A stretch of DNA of 64,000 nucleotides from Coptis chinensis (lineage: Eukaryota; Streptophyta; Magnoliopsida; Ranunculales; Ranunculaceae), in assembly GCA_015680905.1 (NCBI GenBank), contig CM027382.1, positions 13,923,501 to 13,987,500 on the forward strand, read 5' to 3'. How positions within the stretch are numbered: the stretch's first letter is position 1; each line of letters begins with the position of its first letter. The position numbers were made by a program, and so were the translations under genes. Shown here piece by piece: positions 33,481 through 44,611 of the stretch. The notes beneath the pieces are model-generated. The model did not search any database. It had not been told where the DNA came from and saw only the letters and a list, made by a program, of their open reading frames with translations.

Positions 33481-34610
33481 GTGTGGAAAGAAATTTTGGA
33501 AATTTGTTTGAAAAGCGGGATGTTTGCTCCGTTCTTTGATCACGAAATTCACTCTAGAGGATGGGAGAGTTTGTTATATGCCAATGGAGGGCTTTATTCC
33601 AAGGATTTGGTGATGAAATTCTACGACAATGGGAGCTTTAATGGCGACCATTTTGGGGTCACCGTCGAGGGTGTCGCCGCGAAGTCACACTGTGTTGCTC
33701 TCGGGATCACGGGCATTCCTGCAGTCGACCCGCGTCTTGACTCAAGAGCAGTCCGTGTACCCACGGACTTACGACCTAATGCTCGACATGCTAATCGAGG
33801 GAGAGTACAACATCGACGGGAAATGCGCGTATCGGCGCTCGGTGCGACGGAACCAGCTAGGTGACTCAATGGCTGGGATTGAACGTCATTGGCACCTCGA
33901 AGAAGCCGGACATCAACAAGACCTTCCTCCTCCCTTCTCTAGATCCTCCAGGGCGAAAGGGTAACTTCGCATCGTTACCTTTCTTTTTGATATTATCACA
34001 CACATGCCACTCTTTAGGTCAGCCCCTCTTGCCGTTCTAGTAACGCAAGTTATGATTAATCTGGGTTTTCTGTCCGCCACCCCACTACTCCCTATACCAC
34101 AATATGAGAATATGCTTGTCTTCAAGAAATGCATACAGCCCTTGGGAACCCACAGCACCTAGGGCTGCCGAGCACGCTAGCGTAGGATCCTCTCACCCAC
34201 CTTACTTTGATGAGACTGCCATAAGTAAGATCACCCAACCCATAGAGGCCTTACGCGTCTGTGAGCGGTGGTCCGAGAGACATGTACACTTTCGCCGGTA
34301 TCGATGAGGCGTACCTTGGGCGAGTTAGGACAGATATGACCACTTTCGCCACAAGTCGATGACGAATGATGGGCTTAATTCCAAAGAGGAAATGAGAGCT
34401 TCCATGACTGCATTTCAGGAAAATATGCTTACTCGCCAGAACCAGTTCCAGCGAATGTTCATGGCAAGCCAGCATCAGTTTCAGGCTCAGGTAATGGATA
34501 CTCTTGGTGATATCCATGGGGAGCTCGTCTTGCCGCGACGTCGCGGGACTCGGTTCTTCTTCTCGCAGCCCCAGGATTACGCTACGGCTTCGAGGATCAT
34601 CAGTAGCTAG
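33481..34610 (+). pseudogene. Athila 3' plant-transposon-type ORF, copy 1
   Basis: The opening WKEILEICLKSGMFAPFFDH, RGWESLLYANGGLYSKDLV and KFYDNGSFNGDHFGV matches the N-terminal block found in copies 2 and 3. Homology to copy 2 continues in a second frame near 33740-33870: SVYPRTYDLMLDMLIEGEYN and YRRSVRRNQLGDSM. A third frame near 34380-34540 gives NQFQRMFMASQHQFQAQVMD, a Gln-rich coiled-coil end. This type of ORF occupies the env position in Athila elements. No signal peptide or transmembrane segment was seen, so calling it an envelope protein is not supported. Confidence 0.65.
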
Positions 34611-34885
34611 ATTTATTTTTTTTTCCGGTCTTGTATAATATTTATATCAGATACTTTATTTACGTGTTTGCATTTTCCAGCTTAATAGTAGATGGTTCCT
34701 AAATATTTCTATCTTGATATATTAGATATATCTAATATTATAGTATATAGGTAGGAACATATATTGGTAATAATAAATTATATACATATATATAAAAATA
34801 TATTTTAAATGTCATACTTAAACAACAAATTTTAACGTAAACTAACGTTTTATAAAACGTTCAGAAACCGATAATGAAAACGCAT

Positions 34886-34975
34886 AAAAAACGGTCAGAA
34901 AACGGTCATGAACCACATCTAAAAAATGGTCAGAAAACGGTCATGAACCACATCTAAAAAACGGTCAGAAAACGG
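34886..34975 (+). repeat. 35-bp tandem repeat, 2.6 copies
   Basis: Units start AAAAAACGGTCAGAAAACGG and contain TCATGAACCACATCT. They begin at 34886, 34921 and 34956 with one substitution visible. They lie just upstream of a TATA-like box. Confidence 0.88.
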
Positions 34976-34987
34976 CAATTTTCTTTC

Positions 34988-34997
34988 TATAAATAAG
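34988..34997 (+). promoter_or_regulatory. TATA-like box inside the Athila 3' region
   Basis: CTATAAATAAG follows directly after the 35-bp repeats and lies about 95 bases upstream of the small ORF at 35092. The arrangement (repeat, TATA box, short leader, ORF, A-run) looks like an internal promoter. It is sequence resemblance only. Confidence 0.4.
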
Positions 34998-35091
34998 TTC
35001 AACTCTTCCTCCATATTCACTCATTTCATATTCTTCCCTCTACACTTCTTATTCTAAAAAACGTTTTTAGATCACTCCAAACTCAAAATTC

Positions 35092-35211
35092 ATGGATGCA
35101 CTAGAAAAGTTTGAGCAGCAGCAGATTGAATATGCTACTCAAGTCTTCATGCTCGGTTGTTTTATTATAGTCATGTTGTTAATGTGTCATATAGTTCTAT
35201 CTAATATTTAG
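35092..35211 (+). CDS. Possible 39-residue membrane peptide ORF
   Basis: A short frame opens with ATG at 35092: MDALEKFEQQQIEYATQVF, then an uninterrupted hydrophobic stretch of about 17 residues (LGCFIIVMLLMCHIVL) and a stop at 35211. The layout is a short polar head plus one predicted transmembrane helix. It lies downstream of a TATA-like box (34988) and upstream of a 16-base A-run (35326-35341). No family is recognised. It may be chance: frames of this length are common. The helix and the promoter-like setting are the only reasons to list it. Confidence 0.3.
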   Translation: MDALEKFEQQQIEYATQVFMLGCFIIVMLLMCHIVLSNI

Positions 35212-35559
35212 GTTTGTATTTAAGTCATCGTATCATTATGTTGCGTTTCCATACTGTTGTACGTTCTTCCATCTTATTGTGATCGTATATCTATATTTTC
35301 CTTGTCCTTCTACTTACGTTTTGCCAAAAAAAAAAAAAAAAGGGGCACTCCTTGTCACATGCCCCATTCTTCTCATCCACACTACATCAACTTTTGCGCA
35401 TATCTTAGAAGATACACGTGGTCTAACTATCCTGTGACACCTCGAAACGTATCTTTTACAGTTTCGGATGGGTGCTTATTTATACCAAGGATAGACACCT
35501 CAAAAATTTAACTTCCCTTTTTCCAAAATAATTTTTTGTTTTCCACCACTCCATCTTTA

Positions 35560-36583
35560 ATGGCCCTCACTCGAAGTTTCGTGCCCGAGCAAAATTTTAT
35601 AGAAAATTTCCAAAATGGTCTTTTTCATCCTTTTTTTGACACTGAAATATTACGTCGAGGATGGTACCCTCTTTTACACCATAAGCAAGCATTTTATTCC
35701 AGAGAATTGGTCTTGTTATTTTATAAAAGCGGTTATTTCCAAAACGGACAATTCTTTGTCCGTGCTAACGGATCACGAACATGAATTAACTATGGAAATC
35801 ATCTACGAGGTACTTCAAATTCCTATTACAAACCAAGGAGTACACTTTCAGATTCACCTTTCGATAATATCCGCATCGATGTTTGCAACTATCCTTCACG
35901 GCGAATACAACCGGAAAAACCGTATTGTTTATCGGAGATCCTTACAAAAGAACCAATTATCTGTGATCCAATGGGTAGCTCATAATGTCCTAGGCACGCG
36001 TCTAAGACTTCGAAATAACCAAAACCCTCCTCCATTTACTCGGGTCTTGCAGAGTAACTGCAATGATTTTGCATTATTAAATTTCTCTGGAATGCGATCG
36101 CACGTGCGGAAAAAGGCAGCTCCTTTACCAACCATTGTGACACTTATCATGATACATTGGGGTTTTTCTAGTACTTCTCCTCATACACCTCTTCGAACAG
36201 CTAACATTCTTACCATTCACTCAGTATGTAGGAACGGATTCGGAACCCGGCGTTGCAAAGAACCATGTCGGTCACGAGGAACCAACGAAGATTGTTCCAC
36301 CGACAACATCTTTACTGAAAATGCATTATGCAACGTATTTAATCCCATGGAAGGGCTTCGCTTAATTCAACAAGGACTGATGACATTATTCAAACGTCAA
36401 AACATTATTATCACCAGCCTTCTTGAATTTCAGGACCTGCGGACAATAAACGAAGAGGAACAAGCACAATTCTTGCACAGCCACAACCAATTCTTGGCAA
36501 ATCACACTCTCATAATGGAGAACCACGCCGAGATTTACGGGATGAGAAAACAAAATGTTGCAACAGGCTGTTGCACGGATTGA
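35560..36583 (+). pseudogene. Athila 3' plant-transposon-type ORF, copy 2
   Basis: Starts MALTRSFVPEQNFIENFQNG, then FHPFFDTEILRRGWYPLLHH and YSRELVLLFYKSGYFQNGQF, the same N-terminal block as copies 1 and 3. After a frame change near 35760 it continues ELTMEIIYEVLQIPITNQG, HGEYNRKNRIVYRRSLQKNQ and, at the end, EEQAQFLHSHNQFLANHTL, a coiled-coil-like tail. It is the longest and best preserved of the three (about 320 codons open in the second frame). Confidence 0.68.
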
Positions 36584-36822
36584 CGGCATAGAAAATCTTA
36601 TAAACGGATCCCTCCCACAAAAGGATCCTCGCCATTACTTGGGCCAATGAAACCATTTAAATTTTGCAATTTTATATTATTTATCATTTTCTTTTTAGTT
36701 TTTAATTTTCATATGGTAATTTGTTTTTACTTAATTATTCTCATCATACTCTAATATTTGTTTATCCTTGTCTAAACAAGTCACATTTTTTTCACACATC
36801 TTCTACAATTGAAGCTCCAAAG

Positions 36823-37787
36823 ATGATTCCAGAACAATCTTTCCACTCGTTGATGAATTCTCCGGCATATGGACATCTTTTCAGAGACTACATCACTCGA
36901 GTTGGTTGGAACTCTCTTATTCTACACCCGGAGCAGACGTACTCCCCAGGTTTGGCAACTTATTTTTATGATCACATGGAAGATCTACCAGCTGTCCAGG
37001 GTTTCCCTTTGAATGGTTTTACACTACGTATTGGTAACACACAACACGCTTTTTATGAGCCAACAGTGGCTATGGCTCTAGACCTTCCTCCTCTTCAGCC
37101 AGATCTCCCCATTCAATACATGATAGATAATGACTTTAATGACTATTCTAGGGAAGACTTTGCTGCCCAGTATGGCGATGGCCTTGCCCACGTCAAAGAA
37201 CGTGTCGAAGCTGGCCGATGGCCGGAATTTACTATTCCACTAGCCAGTATGACCATGAATGTTGGAACTGCCATGCTATTTATTCTTCTCAACATCATGG
37301 GGGATTGACATTTTTCCACTGCATCAAAATCAGCATGTAAGACATTCCATGCATTGGCCCAGCAACATACCACCTTCGACATTACAGAACTAGTAATTGA
37401 GAATCTTAAGAAGGCTCGGTCTTTTCGGCAACACTATATCACCACCCCGATTACAGCATGCGGGGATAGTGAAGAGCGATACTTCCACGAAGTTCGCGGC
37501 CACCTTCGGGAATTTGGGTAAAGGTCTACTCTATGTGTCCAACAAACAAGATAATTTGTTCTTTGCGATTTCGGACATGGACACGCCCTGCAAAGTATCT
37601 TAAGAAAGTTCGTTCTTTCCTTGATGATGATAAAATGATAGCTCATCTAAACAATGCAAAGAAGAGGAAGTGGAGTGAAGTCTGGAAAGCTATGATAGAT
37701 TGGCGGGATGCAAAGGAATGGCATTTCTACAGGGACGAGGCAAGGAGGGACTATCCCCCAGTTCAAGGATGGGGCAATGTGAGTTGA
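36823..37787 (+). pseudogene. Athila 3' plant-transposon-type ORF, copy 3
   Basis: Starts MIPEQSFHSLMNSPAYGHLF, then RVGWNSLILHPEQTYSPGLA and YFYDHMEDLP, followed by FTLRIGNTQHAFYEPTVAMA. It is open to 37308 (NIMGD stop). Continuation in other frames to 37787 includes NAKKRKWSEVWKAMIDWRD. N-terminal similarity to copies 1 and 2 is clear, but the middle has diverged much more, so copy 3 is probably the oldest split or from a different source. Confidence 0.62.
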
Positions 37788-39330
37788 TGCATGTACATAT
37801 TTGTTTTACGTTTTGATGTGAAATAAATAAATAACCTAACATTGTGCTACTCTAACAGTGTGCTTCTACTTTTATGATGTATAATATATAGTGTGTTACA
37901 ATGAAATTCTGTGGAAGATGTCAGCTTTATTTTTGCTCAAAGCCTCTCAGGTATACTCTTTCTTCCTCTTAACACTTTGAGGACCACGGTGTCCCATTTG
38001 TTTGGGGTGGTGAGAACCTTTTGCAAAAATTAGGCATGCATAGTTGTATATAGTTTACTTAATGTCTAAATAAACGTATTTAGTGACAAATTCTCGTTTC
38101 TCTTTCTATGATGAAAAATATTTAGAAATCTCACCCTAGTATCAAAATTAGGACTTGTTCTTAGAAACTTAATTTAATACGTATGCAATAGTTTTTACAT
38201 CTTTTCATGAGCATTCATGCACTGATTATCATTAAATGTAAACAACGGTAAGTTTCTGGGACCCACGGTTAGACAACTTAGTTTCCATATTCTGTAAGAA
38301 TCTAACCAAAAGCCTCAAAATATATGATATATGAGTAATGACACAGAGGAGTAGTTCTTCCGAATAGAGAAGTTCACACGTCTACTTACTTGATCACTAT
38401 CCAAATCCTAGGCGAGAATTTAGGCCTTCTTTGGATCGATATAGCCAAAAATTCACACCTGTAAAAAAAAATTTACCGCTAGTCGCCCCACTGAACCTTT
38501 CATTAATCCTTTCTACTTCACCAAAAAAATCATTACCCATCTAGTAACCACAAATAAATAAGCCTACCTAGATGATAAGTATGAGAAATAGGATGAAGTG
38601 CAGAAAAATGAAGAGAAAAAATAAAAATAAAAATAAAAATAATAATAAAAATAATAATAGAAATATGTTTCCAAAAATCAAAAGAAATGTCAAGGTTAGA
38701 ATTCCCCCCAAAAAAATTAAATCAAAAGGGAATACAAAAGCTTGAAAAATCCAAGTATGGAAACCCATGTTAGAAGCAGGAAAGAAAATAAGGATTCTCT
38801 AGTATAAATATCTCGGAGACCTTATTCTCTCATACTTATCATTTTTGAACTTTCCATTTCATTTTCTTCTACACTGCCACCTAAGCCCCATAACACCTAA
38901 TAAAGACATCTAGCTCAATTAGGAATAGGATAGTGTGATAAAAAGTAGTAGTTGTGACTTCTCGACCTCGGCTCCTCTAATTGTCATTGAGTATGTGAGG
39001 AAATGTGTGCCCACTGCACACTGGAGATAGCAAAGCTTGAGTGGGAAAATAAGAGAGAAATTGTGTTTCGACATATACCTGTGAGAACCTAATTAAGGAA
39101 GCTATCCAAAGGATCCAGAAACGGCCCTGCTCGTACATTTCATTATTAAATTACTGCATGCATGCTCATACGTAGATGTTTCAATTATTGTATGTATATT
39201 AACTTGAATTTCGAAAGAATAAAATCCTTGTTTTCCCTGCTAGTGAGATGTCTAGATACCTGATATTAATTAAGGAAACAAGCCTTTGTTACTGAGTCGT
39301 TGTAGTATAAATGAAGTTTGTGAGTATCTT
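37788..39330 (+). other. Athila 3' non-coding region
   Basis: AT-rich, with A/AT low-complexity around 38618-38660. No gene is supported; the 66-codon minus-strand ORF here is Phe/Leu-rich low-complexity translation. Long untranslated 3' regions are normal in Athila. Confidence 0.5.
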
Positions 39331-40785
39331 TGATATATGCTTGTTTACTACTACTTAGAGGTTTGAACTCTCTAAATTGATGCAAAAGCACTCAAAGTTC
39401 CTTACTCACGATCTTCGTTTCGTAGAGTTGGAATAAGGATTCGATCTAACCTAAAGTTTTAGAACAACTACAAATTGGATGTTACAATAAAGGGAACTAA
39501 GGAGTAAGGTTATAATATTGATACTAGGTTTTCCTTCCTACACAAACATTAAGAAAGACATTAAAGTTTGAAAACATGCACTTAATACCAAAATAGAGAT
39601 TTGAAAGAAAAGGTGGAGAGTTAATCCTACTCATGTGAAACTATCATTAGTTGTTGATTTGAAAAAGGTTATTTGATCCTTCCTAGACTCATAGACAAGC
39701 CCCTAATGGAAGAAAAGATTTGATCCCTAGCATGTATGGCTCACTTAAGAGCTCACACATGCTAGCAAGTGGAACTAAGCAATGACTTATCTCTAAGCTC
39801 ATTGCTTTGATTCCTAACTAGACACTACACCAACTATCATTTTGGGATAGGGTGTAGAGCTAGTTGTTCTTCCTAACAACCTACCAAACCAACAAAAATT
39901 TATTTACCCTCACATGAGTTGGATTAACTCCCCAAAAGGGAAGTTAGCTCATGATCCTTGGGACAAGGATTTATAAACTAAAAAAAAAAAAAAAAAAGAG
40001 AGAGAGAGGAGAAAGCTAAACAATCAAACTCACTTCTATTTATTTTCTAGAAGAAAACAAGTGTTTCCTCCATTAAAACTATTACAAGCTTTTCATATAA
40101 AAACTAAAAACTAACTTATCATTTTTTTCACTAAGGAACTAAAATAATGCCATGTAAGGAAAATAAGTCAAGGGAGTAAATGGAGTGTCCCCCACCCTTG
40201 TCTAATTTCTTCTCCATTTGAGAGAAATCTCATTTTCTCCCACGTGAATCATCAAACCACATTAATTCATTTTTATCCACCACATTTAAACAAAGTGACA
40301 CCTTGCCTTTTTTTCACTATTAACACCTAATCTAATTTATTACATGCAAGGTGTCAACTTTGCACCAATAATTTGTTATTTTTGTCTTGACATGCTCCAT
40401 GATTGATGACTCATCCAATCTTGTGGCCCCGCATAGTGGGTCCATGTGTAGTCCAGTGGCGGTCCGGTATTTTGGGCAGTTTTACAACTTCCCGCCTATG
40501 CGTAGAGTTCATCGTCCTGATTGTCTGAGCAACTCTCTTGTCGCATTCGGAGTCCTGGTTCGAGAGTTAGGAGCTTTGGAAGTTTGATGCTTCTGTGCGG
40601 ATTTGGAAGAATTCATATATACGCCGTTCCTCGTGCTTTATCGCAGGTTTAACCAATATTTCCATGTTTACTACAAATACCTGCAAAAGTATGAAAACAT
40701 ATTTATTTCATGATTATTAAACACATAATTAACCAAATTTATATGTCTCAATGGGGTTTCATAATACACTTTTGGGTGCTTATCA
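39331..40785 (-). mobile_element. Solo LTR of an Athila-like element inside the Athila element
   Basis: 1455 bp from TGATATATGC to ...GGGTGCTTATCA with an exact 5-bp duplication ATCTT at 39326-39330 and 40786-40790. The minus-strand start TGATAAGCACCCAAAAGTG and the later TTAATTATGTGTTTAATAATC and CATACTTTTGCAGG match the host element's own LTR start. So it is a related but distinct family in opposite orientation. Joining the flanks removes it cleanly. Confidence 0.82.
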
Positions 40786-40985
40786 ATCTTCTCTGGAAAA
40801 CTCTCACGAGGCTATAACTCGTCTACTAGGGAATTCCTAGGGGTTCAAGGCCTTGTTGCATACGGTCAATGCAACCGCACTCTGCGAAATGAGATTTAGC
40901 TTAGGACAACACATTTTTTGACCACTTATCGTTTTAATGTCTTTTCTTTGCTTGAGGACAAGCAAAGTGCTGTTTGGGGGTGGTG
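40786..40985 (+). other. Athila 3' end with polypurine tract
   Basis: The segment before the 3' LTR ends CTTGAGGACAAGCAAAGTGC, then TGTTTGGGGGTGGTG against the LTR at 40986. The G-rich tract at about 40974-40985 serves as the polypurine primer. This ending is characteristic of Athila elements. Confidence 0.75.
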
Positions 40986-42907
40986 TGATAAGCACCCAAA
41001 ACTGTAGTATTAAACCCCGAGAGACATAGCATTTTGGTCGATTATGTGTTTAATAATCATGTAATAATTATATTTTCGTACTTTTGCAGGATTCCGCAAT
41101 TAAAATAAATATAGTGATAAAACATGCATCGGAAGTACGAGGAGAACGGGGAATATTTGAAGTTTCCCACTCGACCCGTAAAGCCCAACAAAGCCCCGAC
41201 TAGAGCCGAAGTTTCCAAAAGAACAAAACATGTGCAGAGCGGGTCCACATATAAAAAGCGGCCGAACTTCCGAAGCTCAAATCGGATAAATCTAGATGCC
41301 GACGCGTTGGCTAGTGAAGCCGCTGGCAGAAATCTGAAGAATACTGGGGAATATTTGGAGTTTCCCACTCACCCCCGTGAAGCCCAACAAAGCCCCGACT
41401 AGAGCGAAGTTTCCAAAAGAACAAAACCGGTCGCGAGGCGGGTCCACATATAAAGAAGCACAAACTTCGAAGCTCAAATCGGATAAATCTAGATGCCGAC
41501 GCGTTGGCTAGTGAAGCTTGCCATAGCGACGGGCGACGAACTTCAATATGAGGACAAAATTTGTAAAATGCCAAAATCGGGCGCATTTCTTGGACACACT
41601 AGGTGGATCCACTCTGCGGGCCCGTAAGGCATGATGAGTCAAAGATAGGCGGTGGCAAACGATGGTTTCAATTTGATACCACGGCAAGAGAGAGAAGACG
41701 CGATACCAATTCAAACCGGTGGTTTGAATTGAAATGAGCTAAAAAAACAAAACCTTAAATCAGAAAAAAGACAAAAGTTAAAACAGATCAAAACAAAACT
41801 TTGATTCTCAAAGTTTTGAAGAAATCAATTAGCTACTGAACAAAACTCAATTAAATGGGTCTTCAGTCTCCAGCCTATATATATGAGGGGGTCGCCTTCA
41901 TTATTACCCCTTCAGCATATTAATGCTTTAGCTTCCGCTTAGTTAGATTTTTCCTTCAGTACTTACATTCTGCCATTTCCATTCCAGCAGCTTAAATACT
42001 GTAAATTATTTTACTCTTAATAACAGTCATTTCTTTTCTAGTTTAATTTCTGTCCTGCATTTATTTACTTAATGTATACAACAAGTTTTATTATTCCTTC
42101 TATGACCATGAGCTAATCCCCCCACCCTCAGGGGGAGGGTTATGCTGCTCGTGTGAAAATCCGGATTGACTCGTTAATATTCTACAATCACTACTTAGGA
42201 ATTAGGCATAGAATTGACATCCGGTCCCAAAATGACTGAGAATGTACAAAGTTGGATCCGGCCGATGCTCCAGATAGTCGTAGCGACCAAAAAATGTCTG
42301 TAGCGACTCTGCAGTGTCGCATGATCTCCAATTCGGCCGGTGATGTGAAATCGAGGCAGAGCTGAAATAATATACCGAGAGATGAGGTATTATTGAAACT
42401 CCTTATGCTAGTGAAATCGACCTAGAGATGTGGGCATGCGCTAGGGATCAATACTTGACGCCGTCTCTCAAAGCGAGGCGAAGTAGAGATGTAGTGATTT
42501 GGTAATATAAACCTGTTAAAAATGATTCTTGCATGAGCATGATTAACTCTCTCCCTGTTTCCCTATTTTTGTATACCTACATATAATCGCCGTAGTAATT
42601 TACATTATTTGCATTACCGTTAATTTAATTAAAACCAACTAAAAAGAAACCTAAAAATCCTACTCACCAAACGTTGTAATTCCAGTTGTGAACCTATCCG
42701 AGCCCTAAGGTTTGGACGATCCCTTACTCGACCTATCCTACCAAACCCACGTGAGTAAGGTAACTTGACTAAAACGTACGACTATACGGACGTTGGAATT
42801 TGGACTTTGGACTTGGGTCTTTGGACTTCGGACTTTGGACTATGGACCTCGGACTTAAGAAAATAAGTAACTGAAAACCAATAAATGTATAAATGTGTGT
42901 TATATCA
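40986..42907 (+). repeat. 3' LTR of the Athila-like element
   Basis: 1922 bp, same ends and same internal duplication (units from about 41151 and 41350) as the 5' LTR. From about 41730 onward it matches the 5' LTR almost base for base. Before that, small indels cluster around C/G runs. Confidence 0.9.
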
Positions 42908-43370
42908 AGCAGCACGCTTCCTTAAGCTAACACACTCACTCGAGCTACCAGGCTCCATAGTCTCTACAGTTTTTACTAGTTGATGACCTACAACTCTAGG
43001 ATCAACTTAGGGAGAACGCTCTCCGTGAGCAACACGCTTCCTTAAGCTAACACGCTCACTCGAGCTACCAAGCTCCATAGCCTCTACAGTTCTTACTAGT
43101 TGATGACCTACAACTCTAGGATCAACTCAGCGAGAACGCTCTCCACGAGCAACACGCTTTATTAAGCTAATACGCTCACTCGAGCTACTAGGCTCCATAG
43201 CCTCTACAGTTCTTACTAGTTTATGACCTACAACTCTAAGATCAACTCAGCGAGAACGCTCTCCGCGAGCAACACGCTTTCTTAAGCTAACACGCTCACT
43301 CGAGCTCCTAGGCTTCTTAGTCTCTACATGTTTTATCTGTGGTAGACCTACAACCCTAGGCTACAACGAT
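42908..43370 (+). repeat. 120-bp tandem array of the Tat element, continued
   Basis: Units start at 42911, 43031, 43151 and 43271 (CACGCTT...TTAAGCTAA, CTCACTCGAGCTACC, GAACGCTCTCC). The period is exactly 120 bp, three full copies plus a degenerate fourth. Together with 23161-23277 it forms one array that the Athila insertion split. Confidence 0.9.
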
Positions 43371-43673
43371 GACATAACCAAACAATATGTACAAGCAGTT
43401 GGACATAAGCAAAATACATGCATTCCATAACATCCAAAATTTGAACTGCCTGCATAAGCTCAGGAACCCAGTTCGTAACTCCATCGATCTGCGGGGTCTA
43501 CCCAGAAATCCAGATCGTTCAGTATCTTTGCAACTAAAACGAAAAGCGAACTGCCTAGGCAAGCCAGAGAAACGAGTTCTATTGTTATGTAATCTCTTAC
43601 AAAGATGGAAACAGCCAAAATTTCCAAAGAATTTCATAACTTACTGCAAACAAAGACAATCCAGCAACCATGG

Positions 43674-44611
43674 TCAAGAATCAGGGACAATGTGTTTATC
43701 CTCAGTAGGCACAACAGTAGCAACACTAGTCGAAGGAGCGTTACTTGCATTTCCTGGTACAACCAGTACACCTGTACCCAGAGCACCACGCTCATACTCC
43801 TCTTTCAACTGCAAGTACGTCTTCTCCAACATAGCATATTCTCCACATACTTGATCATATACACCCTGTGCCTTTCGTGCAACTGCTTGGCAATGCTTAG
43901 CATACTCAGTTATCACAGCCAGCTTTTCCTGAAAGTAAATTATCGAACTGACCAAGACCGACCTCTCATCAACAACGTCCTGATGTTTCTTCATCACATC
44001 CTTCAATTTCTTCTTATCAGCCTCCCAGGCAGCCCGCATGTTCACCAACTCTTCCTTGGTAGCATTCTCACCATGTTGAACAGTATACTTCAATTTATCA
44101 TACCCAGCAAGGAACTACAAACAAAACATTAATGTTACGACCCTCAATAAAACAACGAGCAATCAAACGGAGCGAAGAGCTTACCAAGCAGCACGCCATG
44201 TCCATGGTCTCCAAAGTCGTCCCCAAATATTCACCTCCAAGCTCTTCCTTGTCACCGTCCAACACAATCCCTTTCAGAAGGCAGGTCGCTATGGGTGCCG
44301 AGTGGAAGCTACAGTCAGAGCATTTAACCATACACTTCTTCCCAGTCTTCCCAACATAGAAGAACTCGCTTCCCAGGTCACCAGCACGCACACCCAAGGC
44401 CCCCATCGCCGAACTCTCGCCAGCAGCACCTTGTCCTTGGCACAGCACGCCATGGTCCTCCGTGCTCAGGTCGTCCTCACCTCTGCGATTAGGAGACCTG
44501 AACACTTTACCTCTAGTTCGCTTTGGACCTTCGGCTTTGGACTATTTGCTGCTCCTTGAGCTAGCAGCGACCGCCTTTCGTTTACCACGATCGCACCGGT
44601 GACGCGGCATA
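43674..44611 (-). pseudogene. Tat antisense extra ORF, duplicated 3' part (second copy)
   Basis: On the minus strand a frame starts near 44610 (MPRHRCDRGKRKAVAASS), has one stop, and continues MFRSPNRRGEDDLSTEDHGV to ETMDMACCL. It meets a donor (CTTG|GTAAGC, 44184) and, after a 70-bp intron (44115-44184), resumes LAGYDKLKYTVQHGENATKE, then a coiled coil ending EEYERGALGTGVLVVP. The exon pair aligns with the last two exons of the copy at 45563-46400 (for example QMDLAHCL; KEKHERGASS). It lacks the N-terminal domain, so it is a partial tandem duplicate. Confidence 0.65.

Larger units (their letters stand above)
23278..42907 (+). mobile_element. Athila-like Ty3/gypsy retrotransposon, 19.6 kb, nested in the Tat element
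   Basis: LTRs of about 1.9 kb (23278-25169 and 40986-42907) share TGATAAGCACCC...TTATATCA ends. An exact 5-bp duplication AGCAG is at 23273-23277 and 42908-42912. Internal order: PBS, GAG, PR, RT, RNase H, INT, then a long region with three related plant-transposon-type ORFs, then a polypurine tract. The GAG and protease-linker signatures and the extra 3' coding region are typical of Athila. GAG-POL is heavily broken and the RT active site is altered. It contains a solo LTR insertion at 39331-40785. Confidence 0.92.

Noticed and set aside
33481..37787. Calling the Athila 3' ORFs envelope genes
   Set aside because: No signal peptide, membrane anchor or cleavage site is visible; only position suggests env, so they are described as plant-transposon-type ORFs.
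42908..43370. CRISPR-like array (regular 120-bp units)
   Set aside because: The whole 120-bp unit repeats without unique spacers, and the context is a plant retrotransposon; it is an ordinary tandem repeat.
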